A stretch of 23,315 bases of DNA, from positions 1 to 23,315 of the IMG/VR virus record IMGVR_UViG_3300023179_000527; one strand, given 5' to 3'. Position numbers and translations under genes: made by a program. The notes beneath the pieces are model-generated. The model had not been told where the DNA came from. It made no database searches and saw only the letters and a list, made by a program, of their open reading frames with translations. Within the stretch, counting starts at the first letter, position 1; each line of letters begins with the position of its first letter. Below, in pieces: positions 15,246-21,270 of this stretch. This DNA comes from a virus.

Positions 15246-17524
15246 ATTTTCGCTCTTTTATGTTGTGATCGCATCTGCGCTATATACGCCTGTAGCTTAA
15301 TCTTCCCCTTGTTGAATACTTCGGCTGGCTGCTCCCACTTAGCGTCAATAAGCCTCCCTTTGCACAAATAGCGCAAGGCATCGCAGTTATGAGACACAAC
15401 CCCGTTAGCTAATACGAAGGTACTTGTAGCTGGCACATTTAGGCAATAGACATCTTGCGAGGCTTCGGAATAAGAGATGGATTTAACCGCCTTCGTCGTG
15501 CGCTCATCTTGCAGTTCTGGTGACAGTACAGGCTTTTCTTGGCCATGTGCTTCTTTGTCTGATACTCCGCTCCGCAAAAGGCGCAAACCTTGGTTATGTA
15601 CGGCATGTTCTTCGCAATTCGTATTGCATGTTCCGAATGCCATTCCCGACCCTGCAAACTCCGATGCCATAACCTCGCCATTGGCACAGCATTTTTGATT
15701 ATGTTCTCGGTTGCTTGTGCACACCGCTCTGGCGTCATGTGATGACTCAAATGAGTCTTTGAGTCTAACAATTCTAAGTTCTCTATTTGATTGTTGGCTC
15801 GATTCTGGTCTTTGTGATGAATGTGCATCCCTTTCGGAATATCGCCGTTGAAGTATTCCCAAACCTTCCTGTGCAGTCGCCTTGAGCCACGAAAATGCTT
15901 TTGCTGGGAAGAAAAGTAATTCCCGCAGCGATAATACTTTACGCCGTTGAACTCTTGGATAGTCTCGGAAATAATTACCACTCGCATATGTAACGCAGCG
16001 TATCAGGCGGCCAGAGGATAGAAAAGCCGCTTTTTCAAATGTGCCATCAGGCAGCATAAACTTGTGGTCGTAAGTACAAATTACGCTCGTATCATCATCA
16101 AAAGTGATACGCATAACTGCGGCTTGCTTTTTGGTTAAAGCACCGCATGCTTCTTGATAATTGCCGTCATGAGATAGAACAAATACAGAAAAATCACCGC
16201 AAAGTTCTTTTATTGGAATTGCACCAGAATCAGTAATGACAAGCGTATCGCCAGTAAGACAGGCGTGGTCATTACCAGTCGAATCAGCATCTTCTGGGTT
16301 TCTTTTGTCTATAGACAAGGATGGTAGGGTTTCTAAAAGATATGGGCAAGTAGCAAATATGTACAACATCGGGGGGTTGGCAACCAATCGTTGCCTGATT
16401 TGGGACCATCCCGAAACTCGCTCGTTATCAGCAGCTCTAAAGCTAGGGAACTTATATTTAGCAAATATTGTTGTGAACTGGTCAGCTATGCTTGGACCAC
16501 CTTCATGGTTGAAGATACTGGGGTCGGCAAAGGCTAGTGGATTTTCTCCGACTGATACTGATCCAATTCGATTAGCCTGATCAATGTTATCAACTCCTTT
16601 TCCCCACATTTCTCTGTAAATAACGATGGCTCCTTTGGGGTACGGAACTTCATTTCCATGGTCGTCACGGCCAGAGCTGACAGCACCCCAGACAGCAGCA
16701 AAAGGAGAGCGGTAACCCCAATCGTACCCCAAGTATCGGGGCCAGTGTTTAGGAACATTGAAAGGAGCAACGATATGTTTAGAAGAAAACTCAGGAAAGT
16801 AGGAGCCTTCATGGATTTCAAAATCCCCCTCTAGCCATGCTCTGACAAGCTCAGGTGAACCTACCATGTGCAATCGGTTTATGTACTCAGGGTCTCTAGC
16901 CAGAAGTATCTGGTTATCGTGAACCCTGCTTGGAATGTAAATGTAGTCGAAGCTGGCTCCGTTAGGTAGGAGCTTTTGTAGCACCTTCATCCCCTTTGGC
17001 GCTGGCTTGATAAACAGCTCTTTTAGCCAGCCGTGGCCGACACCGCCTGGGTTAAATGTAAGGAGAATTTGACCGCCGCCTTTACCTCGCAACGCTCCGA
17101 ATAGCTTCCATATACAGCTTGGGTCAGAGTAGTTACCTGCCTCTTCTATGGCGCAATCTGAGAGGTTTTGACCCTGGTATTTTTCGGCATCAGCGTCATT
17201 AGCCAAGGGACGAAATCGCAATCGTCCCCCACTTGGGAATGTGAACTGCTTCTTTTGGTCTTGCCAGTGCGCTCTGAGCGGCAAGTAAATTTGCTTAGCT
17301 CGCTCAATTAAGTCATCTGCTTGAGGTAGCTCTTTACGGAAGAATATAGCGTTAAAGTCTGCGCCTAACTGTTCTTGCTTGATAGCGAACTTACCCAAAA
17401 CGCCGTCAGTTTTACCGCCGCCTCGTGCGCCGCCATAGCCGACTAAAGTAATGGGACAATGAACTAGAGCTTCCTGGGGTCCGATCTGTGGGCACCATAT
17501 GATTTTTTCATCAATCTTTTCCAT
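15242..17524 (-). CDS. terL: Terminase large subunit precursor containing an intein
   Basis: The 760-residue precursor would splice to a 468-residue packaging motor. Residues 1-421: Walker A GGARGGGKT (31-39), Walker B region LSDCAIEEAGN (121-131), coupling motif LTFNPGG, and the nuclease domain beginning YLGYDWGY. The intein occupies residues 422-713, and the remainder (CDALRYLCKGRL) completes the nuclease motif DHA-CDALRY, whose Asp belongs to the metal site. The protein pumps DNA into the procapsid with ATP and cuts concatemers. The start at ATG 17524 lies three bases after the HNH gene stop and has only a weak Shine-Dalgarno. The stop overlaps the portal ATG. Activity should depend on intein removal. 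Confidence 0.92.
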   Translation of the reverse strand: MEKIDEKIIWCPQIGPQEALVHCPITLVGYGGARGGGKTDGVLGKFAIKQEQLGADFNAIFFRKELPQADDLIERAKQIYLPLRAHWQDQKKQFTFPSGGRLRFRPLANDADAEKYQGQNLSDCAIEEAGNYSDPSCIWKLFGALRGKGGGQILLTFNPGGVGHGWLKELFIKPAPKGMKVLQKLLPNGASFDYIYIPSRVHDNQILLARDPEYINRLHMVGSPELVRAWLEGDFEIHEGSYFPEFSSKHIVAPFNVPKHWPRYLGYDWGYRSPFAAVWGAVSSGRDDHGNEVPYPKGAIVIYREMWGKGVDNIDQANRIGSVSVGENPLAFADPSIFNHEGGPSIADQFTTIFAKYKFPSFRAADNERVSGWSQIRQRLVANPPMLYIFATCPYLLETLPSLSIDKRNPEDADSTGNDHACLTGDTLVITDSGAIPIKELCGDFSVFVLSHDGNYQEACGALTKKQAAVMRITFDDDTSVICTYDHKFMLPDGTFEKAAFLSSGRLIRCVTYASGNYFRDYPRVQRRKVLSLRELLFFPAKAFSWLKATAQEGLGILQRRYSERDAHSSQRPESSQQSNRELRIVRLKDSFESSHDARAVCTSNREHNQKCCANGEVMASEFAGSGMAFGTCNTNCEEHAVHNQGLRLLRSGVSDKEAHGQEKPVLSPELQDERTTKAVKSISYSEASQDVYCLNVPATSTFVLANGVVSHNCDALRYLCKGRLIDAKWEQPAEVFNKGKIKLQAYIAQMRSQHKRAKI
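15386..16261 (-). other. Intein within terL (292 residues), carrying an out-of-frame endonuclease gene
   Basis: Splicing residues are all visible: Cys1 (CLTGDTLV, block A), the block B motif T63-Y-D-H66, the C-terminal VYCLNVPATSTFVL element, and penultimate His291-Asn292 followed by Cys as the +1 residue. About residues 1-91 form the N-terminal splicing half and about 258-292 the C-terminal half. The 165 residues between are hydrophilic and Ser/Arg/Glu/Gln-rich with no recognisable domain, and this is the region whose DNA encodes an HNH endonuclease in the +1 frame. The frame has no stop, so a full precursor is made. The insertion point splits the most conserved nuclease motif of TerL, a preferred site for such elements. 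Confidence 0.9.
15439..15987 (-). CDS. HNH homing endonuclease encoded out of frame inside the terL intein
   Basis: An ATG at 15987 opens a 182-codon frame shifted +1 from terL. The product shows a convincing HNH domain: RRLHRKVWEYFNG (36-48), IPKGMHIHHKDQNRANNQIE (50-69) and NLELL (70-74), with H57/H58, N65/N66 and N70, then H79. A GREWHSEHA segment (113-121) follows, and a zinc ribbon, C135-x2-C138 and C155-x3-C159, ends in RRRR. This is the layout of phage homing nucleases. A stop (TGA) precedes the ATG by five codons and no Shine-Dalgarno is seen, so how it is translated is open: weak internal initiation or +1 frameshifting from the intein. It presumably cuts intein-less terL alleles to drive homing. 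Confidence 0.85.
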   Translation of the reverse strand: MRVVIISETIQEFNGVKYYRCGNYFSSQQKHFRGSRRLHRKVWEYFNGDIPKGMHIHHKDQNRANNQIENLELLDSKTHLSHHMTPERCAQATENIIKNAVPMARLWHRSLQGREWHSEHAIRIAKNMPYITKVCAFCGAEYQTKKHMAKKSLYCHQNCKMSARRRRLNPSLIPKPRKMSIA

Positions 17525-17527
17525 ATG

Positions 17528-18064
17528 TTAAGCCACTATTTTCCACTTTTTATTTGTGACTATATTGTGAATATGTTTGCCATCTACGCCATATTTGGCA
17601 CCTAAACTGCGTGTTGTATGCCCACCTTCAGCGTACAACTTTCTTATTTCTAAAACTTGCTCTGGTTTTAGTTTTGCGTGTTTGTTTTTTGATCCAAACC
17701 ACGTGCGTCCCTTTAACGCCATATCTTTCATGTTGTCTTGATGTGTTCCTAAAAACAAATGATCAGGATTTACGCATTGAGGATTATCGCATTTGTGCAA
17801 AACGTGTTTATCGCCAATCGGACCCTTGCAAAACTCATATAGCAAACGATGCGGTTTATATTGCTTGCGATTATCTCTGTTACCTTTTTCTCGGATAATA
17901 AATGTTCCGTACCCGTTTTTTCTTCCAAGCGTTCCAATCCAATAATGACAATCGCTAAATGGGATTTGAATTATAAATCTATTTAATCGCTCTAAAATGT
18001 GTTCTTTGCTGTACCCTAATATCATGCGGTCCACCATAGCAGTACCACACTTATTTGTCAGCAT
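17528..18064 (-). CDS. Free-standing HNH homing endonuclease upstream of terL
   Basis: The product has 178 residues from ATG 18064, which overlaps the upstream stop as ATGCTGA; a longer in-frame start at 18106 would lie within the zinc-ribbon gene. The core includes YWIGTLGRKNGYGTF, the first motif KPHRLLYEFCKGPIG, and VLHKCDNPQCVNPDHLFLG followed by THQDNM, which carries the His-Asn-His catalytic set. The C-terminus (KLKPEQVLEIRKLYAEGG, then SLGAKYGVDGKHIHNIV) is a helix-turn-helix DNA-recognition module. This architecture is that of mobile homing nucleases rather than the HK97 gp74-type packaging HNH proteins, although position next to terL leaves a packaging role possible. It ends three bases before terL. 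Confidence 0.88.
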   Translation of the reverse strand: MLTNKCGTAMVDRMILGYSKEHILERLNRFIIQIPFSDCHYWIGTLGRKNGYGTFIIREKGNRDNRKQYKPHRLLYEFCKGPIGDKHVLHKCDNPQCVNPDHLFLGTHQDNMKDMALKGRTWFGSKNKHAKLKPEQVLEIRKLYAEGGHTTRSLGAKYGVDGKHIHNIVTNKKWKIVA

Positions 18065-18231
18065 CCATTCTTTAGCTTCTTGCACTCTGACCAAAACTCT
18101 TCCCAAGTTAGCTCGGATAGCTCTTTAACAAACTCTTTCTCGCACTCTACGCAGTAGTTAGTGCCTAGCTCCCATAAGCCACCACACTCGGGACACTTCC
18201 AATGGCCGCTAGTTTCCGTATCTTTTAACAT
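18058..18231 (-). CDS. Small zinc-ribbon protein (57 residues)
   Basis: ATG at 18231 lies within the end of the upstream zinc-finger gene (23-base overlap). The product begins MLKDTETSGHWKCPECGG and has C13-x2-C16 and C27-x2-C30 (NYCVECEKEF), a four-cysteine zinc ribbon, then an acidic/aromatic tail, LTWEEFWSECKKLKNGC. It is probably a DNA- or protein-binding accessory; no partner is evident. Its stop overlaps the HNH gene start, so the endonuclease seems to have been inserted between this gene and terL. Confidence 0.65.
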   Translation of the reverse strand: MLKDTETSGHWKCPECGGLWELGTNYCVECEKEFVKELSELTWEEFWSECKKLKNGC

Positions 18232-18409
18232 CTATACCACCCATCATTACCGCATTATCGCCGTAAATGCGCTCTACTGAACAAGCAGGATTTTGGCAGT
18301 AGAAGTAAGAATCTTCACCGTCACTTACTCTTACAGTGCTGACATGGTTACAGCATGGACAACGTCGTGAGTTCTCGCTCTCATCCTTCATCCTATGCTC
18401 AATTCCCAT
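18209..18409 (-). CDS. Small zinc-finger protein (66 residues)
   Basis: MGIEHRMKDESENSRRCPCC opens the protein. C17-x2-C20 is paired with a second couple, YFYCQNPAC (C38 and C43), making a likely four-cysteine zinc-binding fold resembling the topoisomerase-type ribbons found in phage accessory proteins. GAGGAATA lies directly before the ATG. It overlaps the next small zinc-ribbon gene. Function is unknown; such proteins often bind nucleic acid. Confidence 0.7.
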   Translation of the reverse strand: MGIEHRMKDESENSRRCPCCNHVSTVRVSDGEDSYFYCQNPACSVERIYGDNAVMMGGIDVKRYGN

Positions 18410-18435
18410 TATTCCTCTTTTTCAAGCAATTTAAA

Positions 18436-18720
18436 TCACGGAACTTTTTTCTGCGAAGGATCTACATCCGTTGCAATAAGTGCATATTCAGCCGCCAGAG
18501 GCAGCCCATCTAGCGAATACGTCCTCCACTCCATAGCCTCTTCAAAGTCTTGCAAGGCTTGCAATCGTCCGGCCATAAACATCTTGTAATTGTCTGCGCT
18601 TGCAAAATGAAAGACTTCGTTTTAATAAATGCGTGATGTTTCCTGATACACCCAACTGCGAATAGCGTTCATTTGAACTACTCTCGTATCACTATCAATC
18701 ATCCTTTTTGTTGTCTTCAT
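18436..18720 (-). pseudogene. Small gene interrupted by an in-frame TAA stop
   Basis: From ATG 18720 a frame gives 32 residues (MKTTKRMIDSDTRVVQMNAI onward to TSRIY), then TAA at 18624-18622, and the same frame continues open for 61 residues to TGA at 18438-18436, including NYKMFMAGRLQALQDFEEAM and SLDGLPLAAEYALIATDV. The second part reads as ordinary protein but has no good start or Shine-Dalgarno: the ATG before FMAGR has none. The simplest reading is one protein of about 94 residues with a recent nonsense change. Alternatives are two short peptides, stop readthrough, or a base-calling error. TAA is used as a true stop throughout the window, so code change is not the explanation. Confidence 0.45.
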
Positions 18721-18856
18721 TATCTTTTAGCTCTTTTAATAATTGTTTTAATACCTCTTCTGCAATTTCTTCACAAAGATTGAACAGACATTCTTCAATA
18801 GTCATGCCAAGAATGTCTTTAAGTGTAATGCGAACTGATTCTTCAGGTGTTTTCAT
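18695..18856 (-). CDS. Small helical protein (53 residues) sharing the MKTPE start with its neighbours
   Basis: ATG at 18856 overlaps the DUF551 gene stop as TAATG, with GGAGG upstream. The product opens MKTPEESVRITLKDILG and continues as an acidic amphipathic helix, EECLFNLCEEIAEEVLKQLL, ending NKKDD. The first 15 bases are identical to those of the genes starting at 19487 and 19663, which points to duplication of the gene start. Function is unknown. Confidence 0.6.
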   Translation of the reverse strand: MKTPEESVRITLKDILGMTIEECLFNLCEEIAEEVLKQLLKELKDNEDNKKDD

Positions 18857-19158
18857 TATTCCTCCGGTGGCTCAGGCAGCGGCATCCAGTGGGTAACTTC
18901 TACAATTTCATCAACTTCGCCATCGTACCCAATAATATCATATCCCTTCCACCAAAATTCATCTGCTATTGGAATAGATCCATAAATGCGACGCCTTTTA
19001 AGCATGGCTGGCTCAACAAATCGACAAGTTTGCAAAGATGGTCTACCATATACCAATACCTGTTCCTCTATTTCCGGCAACCTATCCTTTACAGAGATCC
19101 AGTTGTTAAGAGTTTCTGAACTACTAACCATTCTATTTTGCATTGATTGATCGTTCAC
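18856..19158 (-). CDS. DUF551 family protein
   Basis: The 100-residue product starts at GTG 19158, in a GTGA overlap and preceded by GGAGGAAAA. WISVKDRLPEIEEQVLVYG (about 20-38) and the end EIVEVTHWMPLPEPPEE are the two ends of the DUF551 domain, a small phage and bacterial family of unknown function. The same 21-bp sequence encodes the HWMPLP region here and in the next DUF551 gene, so the pair arose by a fairly recent duplication. Here the domain has a short unrelated N-terminus rather than the MKTPE module. Confidence 0.8.
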   Translation of the reverse strand: MNDQSMQNRMVSSSETLNNWISVKDRLPEIEEQVLVYGRPSLQTCRFVEPAMLKRRRIYGSIPIADEFWWKGYDIIGYDGEVDEIVEVTHWMPLPEPPEE

Positions 19159-19487
19159 TTTTCCTCCTTCGGCGGCTTAGGCAGCGGCATCCAGTGGGTG
19201 ACGCCTTCTACAGTATCGTCATACTTGTCACAAAAAACTGTTCGTCCAAAATAAGCAACATCGTAATCATGCCAACCGTTACCGCTAATGAGTACAAGCA
19301 CATTTCCCTCCTTTGGCTTCGGCAACCTATCCTTCACCGAGATCCAACCGTTCGAATTATTCGAAGAGTTCATCTGATCCTGTGCGGCTTGGTAGCCAGC
19401 GAAGAAAGAGTATTTACTACACAGATAGCTATCGCTTTCTATGTATGCTTGAGCATACTCCTCTGCCAACTCTTCAGGTGTTTTCAT
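19155..19487 (-). CDS. Two-module protein: MKTPE helical module fused to a DUF551 domain
   Basis: The 110-residue product starts at ATG 19487 in an ATGA overlap with GAGGAAA upstream. Residues 1-40 (MKTPEELAEEYAQ ... FFAGYQAAQDQM) match the whole plan of the neighbouring 59-residue protein, and residues about 47-110 (WISVKDRLPKPKEGNVLVLI ... VTHWMPLPKPP) are DUF551, matching the other neighbour. The gene therefore looks like the fused form of two modules that also exist separately on either side. Function is unknown. Confidence 0.8.
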   Translation of the reverse strand: MKTPEELAEEYAQAYIESDSYLCSKYSFFAGYQAAQDQMNSSNNSNGWISVKDRLPKPKEGNVLVLISGNGWHDYDVAYFGRTVFCDKYDDTVEGVTHWMPLPKPPKEEK

Positions 19488-19663
19488 TCGTTTTCCTCAA
19501 TCTGTTCAATAACGAGGTTCTCTACCGCTACGCCTACTCCTGTTGCATACCCTTGGCGGTAGCCAGCAAGAAACGCCTGACGAGTCGCAAGAGTCATGTT
19601 ATCCTCTCGTGACCCCCACCATCCTTGCGTGTATTCGTCTGCTAATTGTTCAGGTGTTTTCAT
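19484..19663 (-). CDS. Stand-alone MKTPE-module protein (59 residues)
   Basis: ATG at 19663 overlaps the preceding stop as TAATG with GGGGGAAA upstream; a start 15 bases earlier lacks a site. The product opens MKTPEQLADEYTQGWWGS, includes TRQAFLAGYRQGYATG and ends in an acidic tail, IEQIEENE. It corresponds to the N-terminal half of the next gene product (same MKTPE-x-LA-x-EY start and a matching F-x-AGY-x-x segment). No enzymatic motif. Confidence 0.65.
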   Translation of the reverse strand: MKTPEQLADEYTQGWWGSREDNMTLATRQAFLAGYRQGYATGVGVAVENLVIEQIEENE

Positions 19664-19878
19664 TATTTCCCCCAACACCGCTCATACTCAGAGCGACTAA
19701 TCTCATAGTGCGGCAGATACAACTTACCCCTACACCGCCTACCACCACAGGCACCATACATCAGATGTGTTACTATTACACTAGGTAATCCACAATTCGG
19801 ACAACGAAAATACCAAACCTTATTCGTCTTTATTAATGAATCGCTGGATAAACTCTTCCTTCGATAGTGGCTTCGCAC
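19663..19878 (-). CDS. Small cysteine-rich (zinc-ribbon-like) protein, start uncertain
   Basis: The distinctive part is VWYFRCPNCGLPSVIVTHLM then GACGGRRCRGKLYLPHYEIS, with C-x2-C and a second Cys pair, ending ERCWGK. No start codon lies after the terS stop at 19820, so the gene must begin inside terS. I chose GTG 19878, with AGGAG eight bases upstream; GTG 19887 or ATG 19911 are possible. The second cysteine pair is spaced C-x4-C, looser than a classic ribbon. It may bind zinc and nucleic acid. Confidence 0.45.
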   Translation of the reverse strand: MRSHYRRKSLSSDSLIKTNKVWYFRCPNCGLPSVIVTHLMYGACGGRRCRGKLYLPHYEISRSEYERCWGK

Positions 19879-20287
19879 TAACCACACTCCTAACCTCACC
19901 ACTATGCTCAATCAACTGAGTCTCATTCCATCCCAACTTAGTCTTAACCAAATGCAACAAAATAGCCGTATTCCCATTCATAGCCTCAGCCATAGCTACA
20001 CTCGCTAAACCCTTCCTCATCTCAGCCTCGCCAGCCGCAAACTCCTCCCCATAATACTTATCCAAAATATACGGACTAACACGAGCAGCTATCGCTACAT
20101 TCCCCTTCGTCAATCCCATCCTAGCCATATCCCGTATCTGACTACCAATCCGCTCACACTTCTCATGACTCGGACTCGCCTTCGGTAACACCTCAGGCAA
20201 TACAGCGTTTGAATCGACTATAGCCTCCAAACTATCAGACACACTCTCAACAACTTCATCTCGCTTCAAATCAGTTTCGTTTTCCAT
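19820..20287 (-). CDS. Putative terminase small subunit
   Basis: The 155-residue product has an acidic, poorly ordered N-terminus (about 1-40). A helix-turn-helix region follows (QIRDMARMGLTKGNVAIAAR, then VSPYILDKYYGEEFAAG, about 50-86), then the A-x-A-x-NGNTAILLHLVKTKLGW segment (about 100-118). This HTH plus GN-x-x-x-x-x-x-L-K-x-x-x-GW pattern is common in small terminases and related phage DNA-binding proteins. It would recognise the phage packaging site and feed DNA to TerL. The gene lies about 2.3 kb from terL, separated by small genes. AAGG sits eight bases before the ATG. It could instead be a regulator; the position favours TerS. Confidence 0.6.
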   Translation of the reverse strand: MENETDLKRDEVVESVSDSLEAIVDSNAVLPEVLPKASPSHEKCERIGSQIRDMARMGLTKGNVAIAARVSPYILDKYYGEEFAAGEAEMRKGLASVAMAEAMNGNTAILLHLVKTKLGWNETQLIEHSGEVRSVVSAKPLSKEEFIQRFINKDE

Positions 20288-20477
20288 TTTATAGAACCTT
20301 GTTTGAGAAAGGGTTGGGAAATTTATATGTGAGATGGGATATAGCTGTAACCGGTACCCTGCTCGTTTTCAAATTTGTTTTCAAAACGAAAATCTCCAAT
20401 AGGCTAGTGAAAACAATGGGTTACAAACGAATTCGGAAATGACCGATAAGTATTGTTATCAGTCACCATGTAACTAA
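20288..20477. promoter_or_regulatory. Intergenic gap before the terS-like gene with an inverted repeat
   Basis: There is no gene in this 190-base gap between the regulator stop and the terS-like start. At 20363-20369 and 20383-20389, TCGTTTT and AAAACGA form a 7-bp dyad, and TTTTCAAA occurs twice 12 bases apart (20366 and 20378), so the dyad also contains a tandem repeat. It has the form of an operator or of the upstream part of a minus-strand promoter, but I cannot place convincing -35/-10 boxes. Confidence 0.4.
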
Positions 20478-20777
20478 CTAGGCGCAATCGTTCAACAATT
20501 TAAAGAAGTCTTTGTGACTCATACCGCTTGCGTCAAAGAGAGCGAGTACTTCCGCTAGGTGATACATCCGCTTTTGCCGCTCACGGTAACGCCATGCCTG
20601 CTCGCCTATACCGAATAGTGCAGCGGCTCTACGTTGCGTTATGCCTTGAGCCACGCGCCATCTCCGGTAGAGATTGTCTTTCGGGTACGGCATGGCATGT
20701 CGATAACAACCTACCCACCACTTATCTGCATACATCGATGCTTGCACACGTTGCGAGTTGGTTTTCTCTGTACTCAT
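20478..20777 (-). CDS. Helix-turn-helix (XRE-like) DNA-binding protein
   Basis: The product has 99 residues from ATG 20777 (MSTEKTNSQRVQASM); an upstream in-frame ATG at 20810 is possible but lies inside a hairpin. The segment LYRRWRVAQGITQRRAAALFG (about 35-55) followed by IGEQAWRYRERQKRMYHLAE has the layout of an XRE-type helix-turn-helix, with the end DFFKLLNDCA. The first gene of the left-going unit, next to a repeat-bearing control region, it is likely a transcription regulator of the late or early genes. A short N-terminal extension with WWVGCYRHAMPYPK is unusual for simple repressors. Confidence 0.65.
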   Translation of the reverse strand: MSTEKTNSQRVQASMYADKWWVGCYRHAMPYPKDNLYRRWRVAQGITQRRAAALFGIGEQAWRYRERQKRMYHLAEVLALFDASGMSHKDFFKLLNDCA

Positions 20778-20865
20778 ATATAAGGAGTCTCCCCTGTTAC
20801 TACCGTTCATACGGTAACTACCTGTGAATACACTATCCCCGTAAACGATCTTAGTCAGTACCTAA

Positions 20866-20881
20866 TCGCCTAGCGAGTGAT
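20866..20881. repeat. Operator-like 16-bp repeat, copy 1
   Basis: TCGCCTAGCGAGTGAT, containing the dyad TCGC-CTA-GCGA. This copy is preceded by CTAA, and the outer TAATC / GATTA adds a second level of symmetry. The identical 16 bases recur at 20990. A plausible binding site for the adjacent HTH protein. Confidence 0.55.
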
Positions 20882-20989
20882 TAGCCTACCTTGATACTGT
20901 TACGTTATTCAGAGGAGTATTCTATTCTGTAATATAATTAAATAGTTATGAATATAATCGAATAGAACAGCGTAGAATATATCTCTAAT

Positions 20990-21005
20990 TCGCCTAGCGA
21001 GTGAT
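20990..21005. repeat. Operator-like 16-bp repeat, copy 2
   Basis: The same 16 bases as at 20866, 124 bp downstream, again preceded by CTAAT but with one extra base between. Placement of both copies between divergent units supports a regulatory role. Confidence 0.55.
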
Positions 21006-21199
21006 CACGAGTCAGCACCAAGAGGGTCACTGCACTGTCACAACTTACTCAGCAAGACGATCAAAACCCCACTTTTATTCATACGATTTATCACTTTTTT
21101 TATCTTTTTTTATGAATACGTTCTAACTCCGTGAAACGATTCAAGATTATATTTTATGCAACATTAAAGTTTTTTTCGAGCATACCGATACTAAACCCA

Positions 21200-21228
21200 T
21201 TGCTACTACATCATACATAGTGTATATT
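21200..21228 (+). promoter_or_regulatory. Sigma-70-type promoter for the rightward operon
   Basis: TTGCTA (-35) and TATATT (-10) are separated by 17 bases; TG lies immediately before the -10 box. A second TATAAT-like hexamer overlaps just downstream. The promoter sits about 45 bases before the first rightward start codon, leaving a short leader that contains the repeated GGGAATT element. Confidence 0.6.
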
Positions 21229-21241
21229 ATAATTGTGAGGC

Positions 21242-21270
21242 GGGAATTAGCCTACCGATTAAGGGGAAAC
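21242..21270 (+). repeat. Leader repeat with Shine-Dalgarno, copy 1
   Basis: A 29-bp element beginning GGGAATTAGCCTACCGATT and ending AAGGGGAAAC directly before the first early gene. A close copy occurs exactly 300 bp downstream before the second gene. Confidence 0.65.

Noticed and set aside
15477-15698. A plus-strand open frame opposite the nested HNH
   Set aside because: No start signal and no protein-like pattern; a by-product of two constrained minus-strand frames.
15439-15987. Treating the nested HNH frame as a chance shadow of terL
   Set aside because: It contains a complete HNH motif, the WHSEHA segment and a four-cysteine ribbon in the right order, which chance frames do not give.
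15386-16261. A sequencing frameshift that split one in-frame intein endonuclease
   Set aside because: Two compensating errors would be needed, one near the HNH start and one near its end, and the alternative frame would also have to be free of stops throughout. Possible, but much less likely than true overlap; raw reads would settle it.
18622-18624. TAA reassigned as a sense codon
   Set aside because: TAA ends many genes here in tight TAATG overlaps, so it works as a stop.
20866-21005. A CRISPR-like array from the two 16-bp repeats
   Set aside because: Only two copies, no regular spacing and no cas genes.
21095-21111. T-runs as an intrinsic terminator
   Set aside because: No GC-rich stem precedes them on either strand; only a weak ATTCAT / ATGAAT dyad.
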